A DNA stretch of 64,000 nt from Mucilaginibacter daejeonensis (lineage in GTDB: Bacteria; Bacteroidota; Bacteroidia; Sphingobacteriales; Sphingobacteriaceae): the NCBI RefSeq assembly GCF_020783335.1, contig NZ_CP086068.1, forward strand, positions 4,526,001 to 4,590,000, read 5' to 3'. Numbering within the stretch: position 1 is the first letter of the stretch; the number at the start of each line of letters is the position of its first letter. Made by a program: the position numbers and the translations under genes. A model generated the notes under the pieces. That model worked only from the letters and a program-made list of their open reading frames with translations, searched no databases and had not been told where the DNA came from. Positions 57,154-64,000 of the stretch are shown one piece after another.

Positions 57154-58200
57154 TTATTCGTGGTTAGGCGATGCTTTGATCCGCTCCAAGCGGTCGGCGG
57201 CCATGCGGTCGGTCTCGTATATCTGCACCATCAGGATGAAATATGACAGCAGTACCGGCCCGAATACGAGGCCTAAAATACCAAATAGCGGCAAACCGAT
57301 GAACACCCCAATGATAGATATTATAGGATGCGTATCGGCGATGCGCTTATTGATCACCAAGCGCAGCACATGGTCCAAATTACCTATAAATAAAAGTCCA
57401 TAGGCCATGATACCGATACCGCTCCAGGTTCGCCCAAGCAGCATGAGGTAGATGCCCGCCGGTATGGATAAGGTAGGCGCACCCACTACCGGTAAAAAGG
57501 ATATAAAGGTGGCCACCACACCCCAAAACACCGGGTCGGGTATGCCGGCTATCCAAAAACCGTTGGCCAGTAACACGCCCTGTACCACGGAGATGATGCC
57601 CTGTCCCAATACGTTCGAATAGGTAGCGTTCTTCAGCGCCGTGGCAAATTTGAGCGCATGCTGCTCGCTAAAGGGTGCGTACTTTAACAACCCGGCCTCG
57701 AACTTGCGCAACTCCACGAACATGAAATACAGCATGAAGTACAACACCAGCAAGGTGAGGATGATGTTAGCCGCACTGCCCAAAATGGACGGGAACAGGT
57801 CAGCCGCGTAGGTGGCCAGTTTTTGCAGGGTATCCTCGGCAAAGCGTGGCTGGTTGATATGCTCGGCCGTGAACATGTCGATCTTGTCCACCCACGAGTC
57901 GATCGGCAGTGCCTTGGTATTAAAGCCCAGTATCTTGTTAATGAGCATAAAGCTCAGCAGCAGGAACGGGATCACGATCACCACCAACGATAGTACGATG
58001 ATGAGCAGCGCCGATATGCCTTTATTCCATCCGCGCTTTTCAGATATATATATGTAAAGCGGCCTGAAAAGTACATATAGCACGATCGCACCCAGTATGG
58101 AGCTGAAGATGGCGCTCAAGGCATAGGCCAACACGCAGCCCAACACAATGATGCTTACCAGTGTGATATTATTACGCTGCTGACGATCAAATAAAGGCAT
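57154..58200 (-). CDS. AI-2E family transporter (PF01594)
   Basis: 348 residues with ~7 membrane helices. NNITLVSIIVLGCVLAYALSAIFSSILGAIVLYVLFRPLYIYI begins the family; the middle has VLGQGIISVVQGVLLANGFWIAGIPDPVFWGVVATFISFLPVVG and the end has LPLFGILGLVFGPVLLSYFILMVQIYE. The name reflects TqsA, an autoinducer-2 exporter, but most members have other or unknown substrates (some are Na+/H+ antiporters). It is upstream of YtxH by 80 bases, same strand. Confidence 0.92.
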   Translation of the reverse strand: MPLFDRQQRNNITLVSIIVLGCVLAYALSAIFSSILGAIVLYVLFRPLYIYISEKRGWNKGISALLIIVLSLVVIVIPFLLLSFMLINKILGFNTKALPIDSWVDKIDMFTAEHINQPRFAEDTLQKLATYAADLFPSILGSAANIILTLLVLYFMLYFMFVELRKFEAGLLKYAPFSEQHALKFATALKNATYSNVLGQGIISVVQGVLLANGFWIAGIPDPVFWGVVATFISFLPVVGAPTLSIPAGIYLMLLGRTWSGIGIMAYGLLFIGNLDHVLRLVINKRIADTHPIISIIGVFIGLPLFGILGLVFGPVLLSYFILMVQIYETDRMAADRLERIKASPNHE

Positions 58201-58230
58201 GACGGTTGGAGTGGATATACAGAAAACAAA

Positions 58231-58255
58231 AAAGCGCCGGTTTGTTCGGCGCTTT
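58231..58255 (-). terminator. Terminator after the response-regulator operon
   Basis: AAAGCGCCG (58231-58239) pairs with CGGCGCTTT (58247-58255); on the minus strand the stem runs into TTTTTTGTTTTC. It lies 29 bases beyond the hairpin-protein gene and separates that unit from the AI-2E gene. Confidence 0.88.
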
Positions 58256-58283
58256 CAAAATTATTCGTGCTATGCGGTGCGGA

Positions 58284-58487
58284 TCATTCCTCGGTCCTGA
58301 CCAGAATGTTGATCTTGGCGCAGCTTTGAGCAATGGTGTCCATGTAAAAGATCATGTCCTCAGTGGGCCTTTCTATCTCATAACGCAACTGATCCAGTGC
58401 CAAATGGATGTTGGATAGCTGGTTCTTGATATCGTGCCTTAGCAAACGCATATCCTGCTCGGCGTTGTTATCGTTACCGGCAGCCAT
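58284..58487 (-). CDS. Orphan histidine-kinase-like helical hairpin (67 residues)
   Basis: A single helical hairpin. LLRHDIKNQLSNIHLALDQL (residues 15-34) matches an H-box (HDxxN-Lxx-I) with His18 followed by Asp19, and helix 1 continues to ~40. After the turn PTED comes helix 2 (MIFYMDTIAQSCAKINILV). This is the size and layout of a dimerisation/phosphotransfer (DHp) domain. No ATP-binding domain follows: the stop comes at residue 68. It starts one base after the stop of the sigma-54 regulator and ends before a terminator, so it is co-transcribed with it. A role as phosphotransfer or phosphatase partner of that regulator is inferred; no known family was recognised. Confidence 0.7.
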   Translation of the reverse strand: MAAGNDNNAEQDMRLLRHDIKNQLSNIHLALDQLRYEIERPTEDMIFYMDTIAQSCAKINILVRTEE

Positions 58488-58488
58488 A

Positions 58489-59955
58489 TTATTTGAGGTT
58501 GATCGCTTTCATTTTGTTATATAAGGTCTTACGGTCTATGCGTAAGATCTCGGCCGCTTTGGTCTTGTTGTAATTCACCTGGCGTAGTACTTTAACGATG
58601 GTCTCATACTCGGCTTCCAAGGCAGCGTTCTTCAGATCTGGGCGGTCGTCCTTTGGTTGCTGAGGTTCGGTGGCACCTTCGTTATTGCTACGCGGAGCGG
58701 TATAACCGTCAGAGGTGCCGGTATCAAATGATGAAGCACGGCTGTAGGCCAGCATCTCAAGCGGTAGGGCCTTCAGCTGGATCTCGTCGCCCTCGGTCAA
58801 TAAGGTAGCACGGCGTACCACGTTCTTTAACTCGCGGATGTTACCCTGCCAGCGATAGTTCAGGAAACATTCCACCACATCAGCCGAGAAGGTGGTCACA
58901 TTGCGGCCCAGCTCTTCATTGGCTATGCGTAAAAAGTGCTCGGCCAGCAGGATCACGTCGTTACCCCGCTCACGCAGTGGCGGCATATAGATACCGAACT
59001 CGTTGAAACGGTGGTAAAGATCCTCGCGGAAACGGCCTTTTTGAATGGCATCCTGCAGGTTCTCGTTGGTGGCCACAATGATGCGTACATCCAGGTCTAT
59101 CTCTTTGGTCGATCCTATACGTTTCACCTTGCGCTCCTGCACGGTACGCAACAGGGCGGCTTGTATATCGTACGACAGGTTACCCACCTCATCCAGGAAC
59201 AGGGTACCGCCATTGGCCATTTCGAAGTGACCGATCTTGGTATATAATGCGCCGGTGAAAGATCCCTTTTCGTGGCCGAAGAACTCACTTTGGGCCAGTT
59301 CTTTGGTCAGTGAACCACAGTCCATGGCAATGAATGGTTCGTTGCGGCGCGGGCTGTTCAGGTGTATACTTTTGGCCACCGATTCTTTACCAGTACCGCT
59401 TTCGCCAATAATGATCACACTGTAGTTGGTAGGGGCCACCAGTTCGATCTGCCTTACCAGCTCTTTGGAGGCACGGCTGCTGCCGGTCACAAATTCGCTG
59501 CTCAGCACCTGTTTGCCACCTTTTTCTTTAGTGCTGGTCTTGCTTACGGTAACCGGTCCGCTTACTTGTTGCTCGGCGGCTTCCAGCAAGGCGTGGTGGG
59601 TCTCGATGGCCTTGTTGATGGTGGTCAGGATCTCGTCAGGGTATAACGGCTTGGTGATATAATCATAAGCCCCCATCTTGATCAGTTCCACGGCCATCTT
59701 GATATCAGAGTAGCCGGTAATAATGATCACACCGGTCTTGGGGTACTGGTTCTTGATCACCTTGAGTATCTCGCGGCCGTCGGTATCTTCCAAACGGTAA
59801 TCGCAAAGTACCAGGTTGAATTCGTTGTTCTTTAGTAATTCGAGGCCGGTGCTGCCATTTGACGCTGTAGTTGCCTCGAACCCATTACGGGAGAGGAACT
59901 TAGATAGCAGCAGCGCGGTGTTTACTTCATCATCAATGATGAGGATCTTCTTCAT
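58489..59955 (-). CDS. Sigma-54-dependent response regulator (NtrC family)
   Basis: 488 residues. Receiver domain with phosphoacceptor Asp52 (LVLCDYRLEDTDG) and KPLYPDEILTT; AAA+ domain with Walker A GESGTGKE near 187, the sigma-54 contact loop GSFTGA (usually GAFTGA) and DLYHRFNEFGIYMPPLRERG; C-terminal Fis-type HTH (AAEILRIDRKTLYNKMKAI). It activates genes read by sigma-54 polymerase; no -24/-12 promoter was found in the window. It is followed by the DHp-like gene. A -7 box lies upstream. Confidence 0.95.
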   Translation of the reverse strand: MKKILIIDDEVNTALLLSKFLSRNGFEATTASNGSTGLELLKNNEFNLVLCDYRLEDTDGREILKVIKNQYPKTGVIIITGYSDIKMAVELIKMGAYDYITKPLYPDEILTTINKAIETHHALLEAAEQQVSGPVTVSKTSTKEKGGKQVLSSEFVTGSSRASKELVRQIELVAPTNYSVIIIGESGTGKESVAKSIHLNSPRRNEPFIAMDCGSLTKELAQSEFFGHEKGSFTGALYTKIGHFEMANGGTLFLDEVGNLSYDIQAALLRTVQERKVKRIGSTKEIDLDVRIIVATNENLQDAIQKGRFREDLYHRFNEFGIYMPPLRERGNDVILLAEHFLRIANEELGRNVTTFSADVVECFLNYRWQGNIRELKNVVRRATLLTEGDEIQLKALPLEMLAYSRASSFDTGTSDGYTAPRSNNEGATEPQQPKDDRPDLKNAALEAEYETIVKVLRQVNYNKTKAAEILRIDRKTLYNKMKAINLK

Positions 59956-59987
59956 AGCAGCATTGACTCGTTAAGGTAACTATTTCA

Positions 59988-59995
59988 CAAAGGTA
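59988..59995 (-). promoter_or_regulatory. Response-regulator -7 box
   Basis: TACCTTTG on the minus strand, 32 bases before the ATG. No TTG at 19-20 bases. The 220-base divergent gap to glnS holds nothing else recognisable. Confidence 0.5.
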
Positions 59996-60160
59996 GCTCT
60001 ATGTACAAAAATGATAATTTTTACGACATATCGGCAATATCACGACACATATTTGACCAAAGATCAAAGTATTTTCAGGCATCGCATTTCGGCTCTGGTA
60101 ATTTTGATCATTTTTATAGCGATCAGGTATACCGGGTAATGACCCGAACGCCTATTTTAG

Positions 60161-60168
60161 TACATTTG
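60161..60168 (+). promoter_or_regulatory. glnS -7 box, 7 bases before the start
   Basis: TACATTTG matches TAnnTTTG and ends 7 bases before ATG 60176, implying a leader of only a few bases. No clear -33 box. Confidence 0.55.
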
Positions 60169-60175
60169 CCATTGT

Positions 60176-61846
60176 ATGACAGAAGAAAGAGCATTGAATT
60201 TTATTGAAGAGATCGTTGAGGAAGATTTGGCGAGCGGCAAGCATAATGGCCGCCTGCATACGCGTTTCCCGCCCGAGCCTAATGGCTACCTGCACATCGG
60301 GCACGCCAAATCTATATGCCTTAACTTTGGTTTGGCCAAACGTTATAACGGAAAGACCAACCTGCGTTTTGACGATACCAACCCTGTAACTGAAGATACC
60401 GAATATGTAGAGAGCATCAAAGCCGACGTACGCTGGTTAGGTTTTGAGTGGGCCAACGAGTTGTACGCATCCGACTATTTTGACCTGCTTTATGCCTTTG
60501 CGCTTAACCTGGTGAAACAAGGACTGGCCTATGTTGATGACAGCTCTCCGGAAGAGATAGCTGCTCAAAAAGGTACCCCTACCGAACCGGGTACACCTAA
60601 CCAGTACCGCAGCCGCAGCATTGAGGAGAATGTGGCCTTATTTGAAGAGATGAAGGCCGGCAAATATCCTGATGGTGCCAAGGTATTGCGAGCCAAGGTG
60701 GATCTGGCATCGCCCAATATGCACATGCGCGACCCGATCATGTACCGGATCAAGCATGCCCCTCACCACCGTACCGGCGACAAATGGTGCATTTACCCAA
60801 TGTATGACTTTGCCCACGGCCAGTCGGACGCTATCGAGGAGATCACCCACAGTATATGTACTTTGGAGTTCATTCCGCACCGCCCGCTTTATGAGTGGTT
60901 CATTGATAAACTGGAGATATTCCCATCGCGCCAGTACGAGTTCGCACGTTTGAACCTCACCTACACCGTAATGAGCAAGCGCAAGCTGCTGCAACTGGTG
61001 AACGAAGGACACGTTGAGGACTGGGACGACCCACGCATGCCTACTATAAGTGGTTTGCGCCGCCGTGGTTATACACCGGCCTCCATCCGCGACTTTTGCG
61101 AGCGCATTGGCGTAGCCAAGCGTGAGAATCTGATCGATGTTGGGCTGCTGGAGTTCTGCATACGCGAGGACCTGAACAAAACGGCCTGGCGCCGCATGGC
61201 GGTATTGGACCCGATCAAACTGGTGATCACCAATTACCCTGAAGGCCAGACCGAGACCCTGCATGGCGAGAACAACCCTGAGGTAGAAGGTGGCGAAGGC
61301 GGACGCGATATCCCGTTCAGCCATGAGCTTTACATCGAACGTGAAGATTTTATGGAGGTACCTCCTAAAAAGTTCTTCCGTTTGGGGGTAGGCCTGATGG
61401 TGCGTTTAAAGCATGCCTACATCGTAAAATGCGAAAGCTTTGTAAAAGATGCTGATGGCAACGTGACCGAGGTGCATTGTACTTATATCCCTGAATCAAA
61501 GTCAGGACAAGACACCAGTGGCATCCACGTGAAAGGTACCATACACTGGGTGAGCGTACCACACGCCAAGACCGCCGAGGTACGTTTGTACGAGCGCCTG
61601 TTCAAATCGGAGAACCCTGCTGCCGAAGAGGGCGACTTTAAGGACGACCTGAACCCCGACAGCTTGCAGGTGATCACGGCTTTTGTTGAGCCTGACCTGG
61701 CCACCGCCGTGCCGGGCAAAGGCTACCAGTTCATCCGTAAAGGGTACTTTACTTTGGATGCCAAACATGCCACGGCCGATAAGCTGGTATTTAACCGTAC
61801 CGTAACGCTTAAAGATGCCTGGGCCAAAGAAGTGAAAAAAGGATAA
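60176..61846 (+). CDS. glnS: Glutaminyl-tRNA synthetase
   Basis: 556 residues. Class I catalytic core with PEPNGYLHIGHAKS (HIGH at 40-43) and VMSKRK near 266-271 as KMSKS. RFDDTNP and the GlnRS-specific YPMYDFAHGQSDAIEEITHS are present. The C-terminal anticodon-binding beta-barrels end with FNRTVTLKDAWAKEVKK. It charges tRNA-Gln directly, so the organism need not use the GatCAB route for glutamine. A terminator follows. Confidence 0.96.
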   Translation: MTEERALNFIEEIVEEDLASGKHNGRLHTRFPPEPNGYLHIGHAKSICLNFGLAKRYNGKTNLRFDDTNPVTEDTEYVESIKADVRWLGFEWANELYASDYFDLLYAFALNLVKQGLAYVDDSSPEEIAAQKGTPTEPGTPNQYRSRSIEENVALFEEMKAGKYPDGAKVLRAKVDLASPNMHMRDPIMYRIKHAPHHRTGDKWCIYPMYDFAHGQSDAIEEITHSICTLEFIPHRPLYEWFIDKLEIFPSRQYEFARLNLTYTVMSKRKLLQLVNEGHVEDWDDPRMPTISGLRRRGYTPASIRDFCERIGVAKRENLIDVGLLEFCIREDLNKTAWRRMAVLDPIKLVITNYPEGQTETLHGENNPEVEGGEGGRDIPFSHELYIEREDFMEVPPKKFFRLGVGLMVRLKHAYIVKCESFVKDADGNVTEVHCTYIPESKSGQDTSGIHVKGTIHWVSVPHAKTAEVRLYERLFKSENPAAEEGDFKDDLNPDSLQVITAFVEPDLATAVPGKGYQFIRKGYFTLDAKHATADKLVFNRTVTLKDAWAKEVKKG

Positions 61847-61867
61847 CAAATTCTTTTCTATGATATG

Positions 61868-61896
61868 AAAGCCATCCCGATAGGGGTGGCTTTTTG
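61868..61896 (+). terminator. glnS terminator
   Basis: AAAGCCATCCC (61868-61878), loop GATA, GGGGTGGCTTT with one G-U pair, then TTG TTTTT. Confidence 0.85.
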
Positions 61897-61933
61897 TTTT
61901 TAGAAGTAAATGAGTATTTTAGGTTACTTTTTT

Positions 61934-62965
61934 ATGCAAGAAGCGACCGACCTTATCCCTGAAACCCCACCGCAGGAACCCACTTGTGCAACATGCGGCA
62001 GTCCTGAGATCCTGGATGGATATCCAGCAAGACTTTGTGCACCGTGCCGACAGGCCTACATCAAATTTCCCATCCCTAACTGGGTAAAATTATTTGGCGG
62101 TGCTATCCTCTTATTGGTCGTTGTTTCATTCACACTATCCTGGAAGAACTTCAATGCTGGTATATCCATTTCACGCGCTGAGAAATTTGAAGAGCAGCAC
62201 GACCATATGTCGGCGCAAAAGGAGTTGAAAAAGGCTCTGGACATTTCGCCTAATAGCGTAACAGCACTGGGGCATTTAGCTATCGCCTCGTTCCACAACG
62301 GCGACCTTGGTACATTTGGCATTACCCTAAGCAAGTTGACCGGTAAGGAGATCGAGGACAAAGAAATGCTCACGACCTTGAATGGGCTGAATGACAAGTC
62401 GGTGAATTATTACCCCTCGGAGGCGTTCCAAAAATTGGGTGAGCGCTATCCTAACACCATTCCTGATAGTGCACTGCTCAATTACATCAATACCCACCCT
62501 GGTGATGTTTTTGCCCGTTTTACCTTTGCCTCTCTGCTCATGGACAGAGACGATGACCTGGGAGCCGATAAGCAATTGGGAGCAGTATTGGCTGCAGAAC
62601 CCGGGCATATGTTCGCACTTTATTTACGTACCATAACCAAACGTGAGCTTAACCAATTAGACTCGTCTATATATTATGCTAACCAGGCACTGCATGATAA
62701 CCGTCAGTTCACCGTAGCACTTTCATCAAAAGCACGCACATTGCTTAAACAACGTCATTACAAAGATGGCCTGGCCTTGGCGCAGCATGTAGACGACCTG
62801 GATAGCGAACTGCATTACAATAAAGCAACGCTGGCACTGGCCTATCACCTCAATAATAATTTTAAGGAGCGTGATGTGTTGCTAAAGAGCGCTCAAAAGG
62901 ATTCGACGCTTGGCATGGCGATGAGTTATGTGAACGATGTAATAAGCGGTAAAAAGAATTTCTAA
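61934..62965 (+). CDS. Zinc-ribbon membrane protein with TPR repeats
   Basis: 343 residues from ATG 61934; a start at 61910 would add MSILGYFF. The N-terminus has two CxxC pairs (CATCGSPE ... LCAPCRQAY), a zinc ribbon, then one membrane helix (~55-75, LFGGAILLLVVVSF). The rest is TPR-like: AQKELKKALDISPNSVTALGHLA, LGADKQLGAVLAAEPGHMFALYL, SSIYYANQALHDNRQFTVALSS. The soluble part is probably outside the cytoplasm. It is followed 20 bases later by a membrane zincin gene; a joint role is inferred. Function unknown. Confidence 0.75.
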   Translation: MQEATDLIPETPPQEPTCATCGSPEILDGYPARLCAPCRQAYIKFPIPNWVKLFGGAILLLVVVSFTLSWKNFNAGISISRAEKFEEQHDHMSAQKELKKALDISPNSVTALGHLAIASFHNGDLGTFGITLSKLTGKEIEDKEMLTTLNGLNDKSVNYYPSEAFQKLGERYPNTIPDSALLNYINTHPGDVFARFTFASLLMDRDDDLGADKQLGAVLAAEPGHMFALYLRTITKRELNQLDSSIYYANQALHDNRQFTVALSSKARTLLKQRHYKDGLALAQHVDDLDSELHYNKATLALAYHLNNNFKERDVLLKSAQKDSTLGMAMSYVNDVISGKKNF

Positions 62966-62985
62966 AGCACTTAAACCCTCATTTT

Positions 62986-63516
62986 ATGTTCATTCCTGGT
63001 ATTTTGATCACGCTGCTTACCTTCCCGGGTGTGATCGTTCACGAACTTGCTCACCAATTATTTTGCCGTTGGTTCAAGGTGCCTGTATTTGAGGTAGTGT
63101 ACATGCGTGTTGGCAACCCCGCAGGTTATGTGTTGCATGAAAAGGTCAACAACAAATGGCAAAACATGATGATCAGCGTTGGACCATTCATTTTGAATAG
63201 CCTGTTGGGAGCGCTCATCGCATTGCCGGCGGCTCTGCCAGTGTTTAAATTGAATAACGCCAATCCGCTCGACTATGTACTGATCTATTTAGGCGTATCC
63301 ATAGCTATGCATGCTTTCCCCAGCACAGGAGATGCGACAAATATATGGGAAGACGTAAAAGAGGCCGACACACCATTATTGGTCAAACTGGTGGGTTACC
63401 CAGTGGTGGGGCTCATTTATTTAGGTTCATTAGGCAGTTTCTTTTGGCTTGACCTGGCTTACGGTATCGCTATAGCTATCGGCCTTCCTAATTTGATCAT
63501 TGCTTTACTGGCCTGA
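62986..63516 (+). CDS. Membrane zincin-type metalloprotease-like protein (DUF3267/M50-like)
   Basis: 176 residues, about five membrane helices. The first helix ends FPGVIVHELAHQLFCRWF, an HEXXH zinc motif within the membrane, as in M50-type site-2 proteases and DUF3267. A possible third ligand is Asp in PSTGDATNIWED, close to the MHAFPST turn that is conserved in related proteins. Substrate unknown. Same strand and 20 bases after the zinc-ribbon/TPR gene. Confidence 0.8.
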   Translation: MFIPGILITLLTFPGVIVHELAHQLFCRWFKVPVFEVVYMRVGNPAGYVLHEKVNNKWQNMMISVGPFILNSLLGALIALPAALPVFKLNNANPLDYVLIYLGVSIAMHAFPSTGDATNIWEDVKEADTPLLVKLVGYPVVGLIYLGSLGSFFWLDLAYGIAIAIGLPNLIIALLA

Positions 63517-63622
63517 TCTTTTAGTGGTGCCTCTTTGCAGCATCTTTACTTTACTATTATATAGATATTGAGCCTCGGGTGTTCACCTGCTTTTGCCGAT
63601 CTGTTAATTGTTGACCGCCCGA

Positions 63623-63652
63623 TTGTCTTTACCGAAAAGTGGCGTACTTTTG
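63623..63652 (+). promoter_or_regulatory. Promoter of the terminal lipoprotein gene
   Basis: TTG (63623-63625), 19 bases, TACTTTTG (63645-63652): a full consensus match. ATG 63678 is 25 bases downstream. Confidence 0.75.
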
Positions 63653-63677
63653 CGGCACATTCTTCAACTATCTTCCT

Positions 63678-64000
63678 ATGATCAACACTAAAACACTCAC
63701 CACTGCTAAACTTGTGCTGTGTACGATACTGCTGCTTACCTTTGTCGGCTGCCAGAACGCCGACATCAGGCCAAGTTATTCCACGAGATACATCCAGGAA
63801 AATAAAGGCAAACTCACGGCAAGTGTACCCGAGGTTTATGAGCTGGGCTATACCGTACTCGCGCTAACCTCCACCGGGCAGAAAGATGCATCGGTGATCA
63901 ACACGTCGTCACCTTATTACCAAGACCTGAAGGCTCAGTTTGAAAAGTACAAAGATCACCGCGCAGTAAAAGAACTGGACCAGAAACTGACCAGGTTCCC
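63678..64000 (+). CDS. Lipoprotein, probable DUF4932 family, 3' end outside the window
   Basis: The first 107 residues are visible. Signal peptide with lipobox LTFVGC, then VPEVYELGYTVLALTSTGQK and SPYYQDLKAQFEKYKDHRAVKEL, the early pattern of DUF4932 proteins (a branch of putative metalloproteases). The catalytic part, if present, is beyond the window edge. The family call is tentative. Confidence 0.6.
   Translation, partial: MINTKTLTTAKLVLCTILLLTFVGCQNADIRPSYSTRYIQENKGKLTASVPEVYELGYTVLALTSTGQKDASVINTSSPYYQDLKAQFEKYKDHRAVKELDQKLTRF

Overview
The window is a stretch of a Bacteroidota chromosome, most likely from the family Sphingobacteriaceae (Mucilaginibacter/Pedobacter type). The signs are promoters of the form TTTG-N19-TAnnTTTG, a Bacteroidetes-type RNA polymerase omega protein, DUF4835, DUF1599 and BT_3928-type genes, an ABC-F/ClpC/FabI housekeeping set, a cyanophycin gene pair, and intergenic palindromic repeats with TCATGCTGAAC and CCCCCTnnAGGGGG cores. 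The genus is inferred. The phylum is secure.

Layout. 1-1900: end of a glycosyltransferase and a translationally coupled membrane protein. 1914-2273: decayed HNH-type gene. 2447-8450: complete minus-strand rRNA operon (16S, tRNA-Ile, tRNA-Ala, 23S, 5S) driven by three tandem promoters at 8170-8450. 8532-10572: two surface lipoproteins (FISUMP domain and parallel beta-helix). 10824-19416: a cell-biology cluster bamD, rpoZ, coaBC, DUF4835, recN, in which a BlaI/M56 regulator pair and a 0.9 kb array of palindromic repeats separate DUF4835 from recN. 19422-27980: TonB-like protein, fabI, carboxypeptidase-regulatory-domain protein, clpC, ettA, DUF805. 28160-33998: minus-strand block with GH3 glycosidase, shikimate kinase, a peptide-type ABC permease, a DoxX/thioredoxin-like protein and DUF1599. 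34061-38692: folP, then the divergent pair cyanophycinase/cyanophycin synthetase. 38760-45098: GT2, Lnt, 5-formyl-THF cyclo-ligase, exonuclease III, cyclophilin and a NadR-like kinase, with repeats intruding into gene ends. 45144-50434: LytS/LytTR-type two-component pair, DUF5700, SIMPL protein, RadA. 50809-55853: Nudix, LemA with two TPM proteins, GH92 mannosidase. 55894-59955: small envelope-protein genes, an AI-2E-family transporter, and a sigma-54 response regulator followed by a 67-residue histidine-kinase-like helical hairpin. 60176-64000: GlnRS, a zinc-ribbon/TPR membrane protein, a membrane zincin and a truncated lipoprotein.

Most of the coding content is ordinary core metabolism and envelope biology. 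The more unusual content is in regulatory and repeat DNA: three near-consensus rRNA promoters in series; -7 boxes that end only 4-7 bases before start codons, implying nearly leaderless mRNAs; a two-copy 145-150 bp element with TGTTACA ends; CCCCCT elements that supply start and stop codons to neighbouring genes; perfect 44-52 bp palindromes between convergent genes; a BlaI promoter covered by two dyads; and the orphan phosphotransfer-like hairpin beside an NtrC-type regulator.
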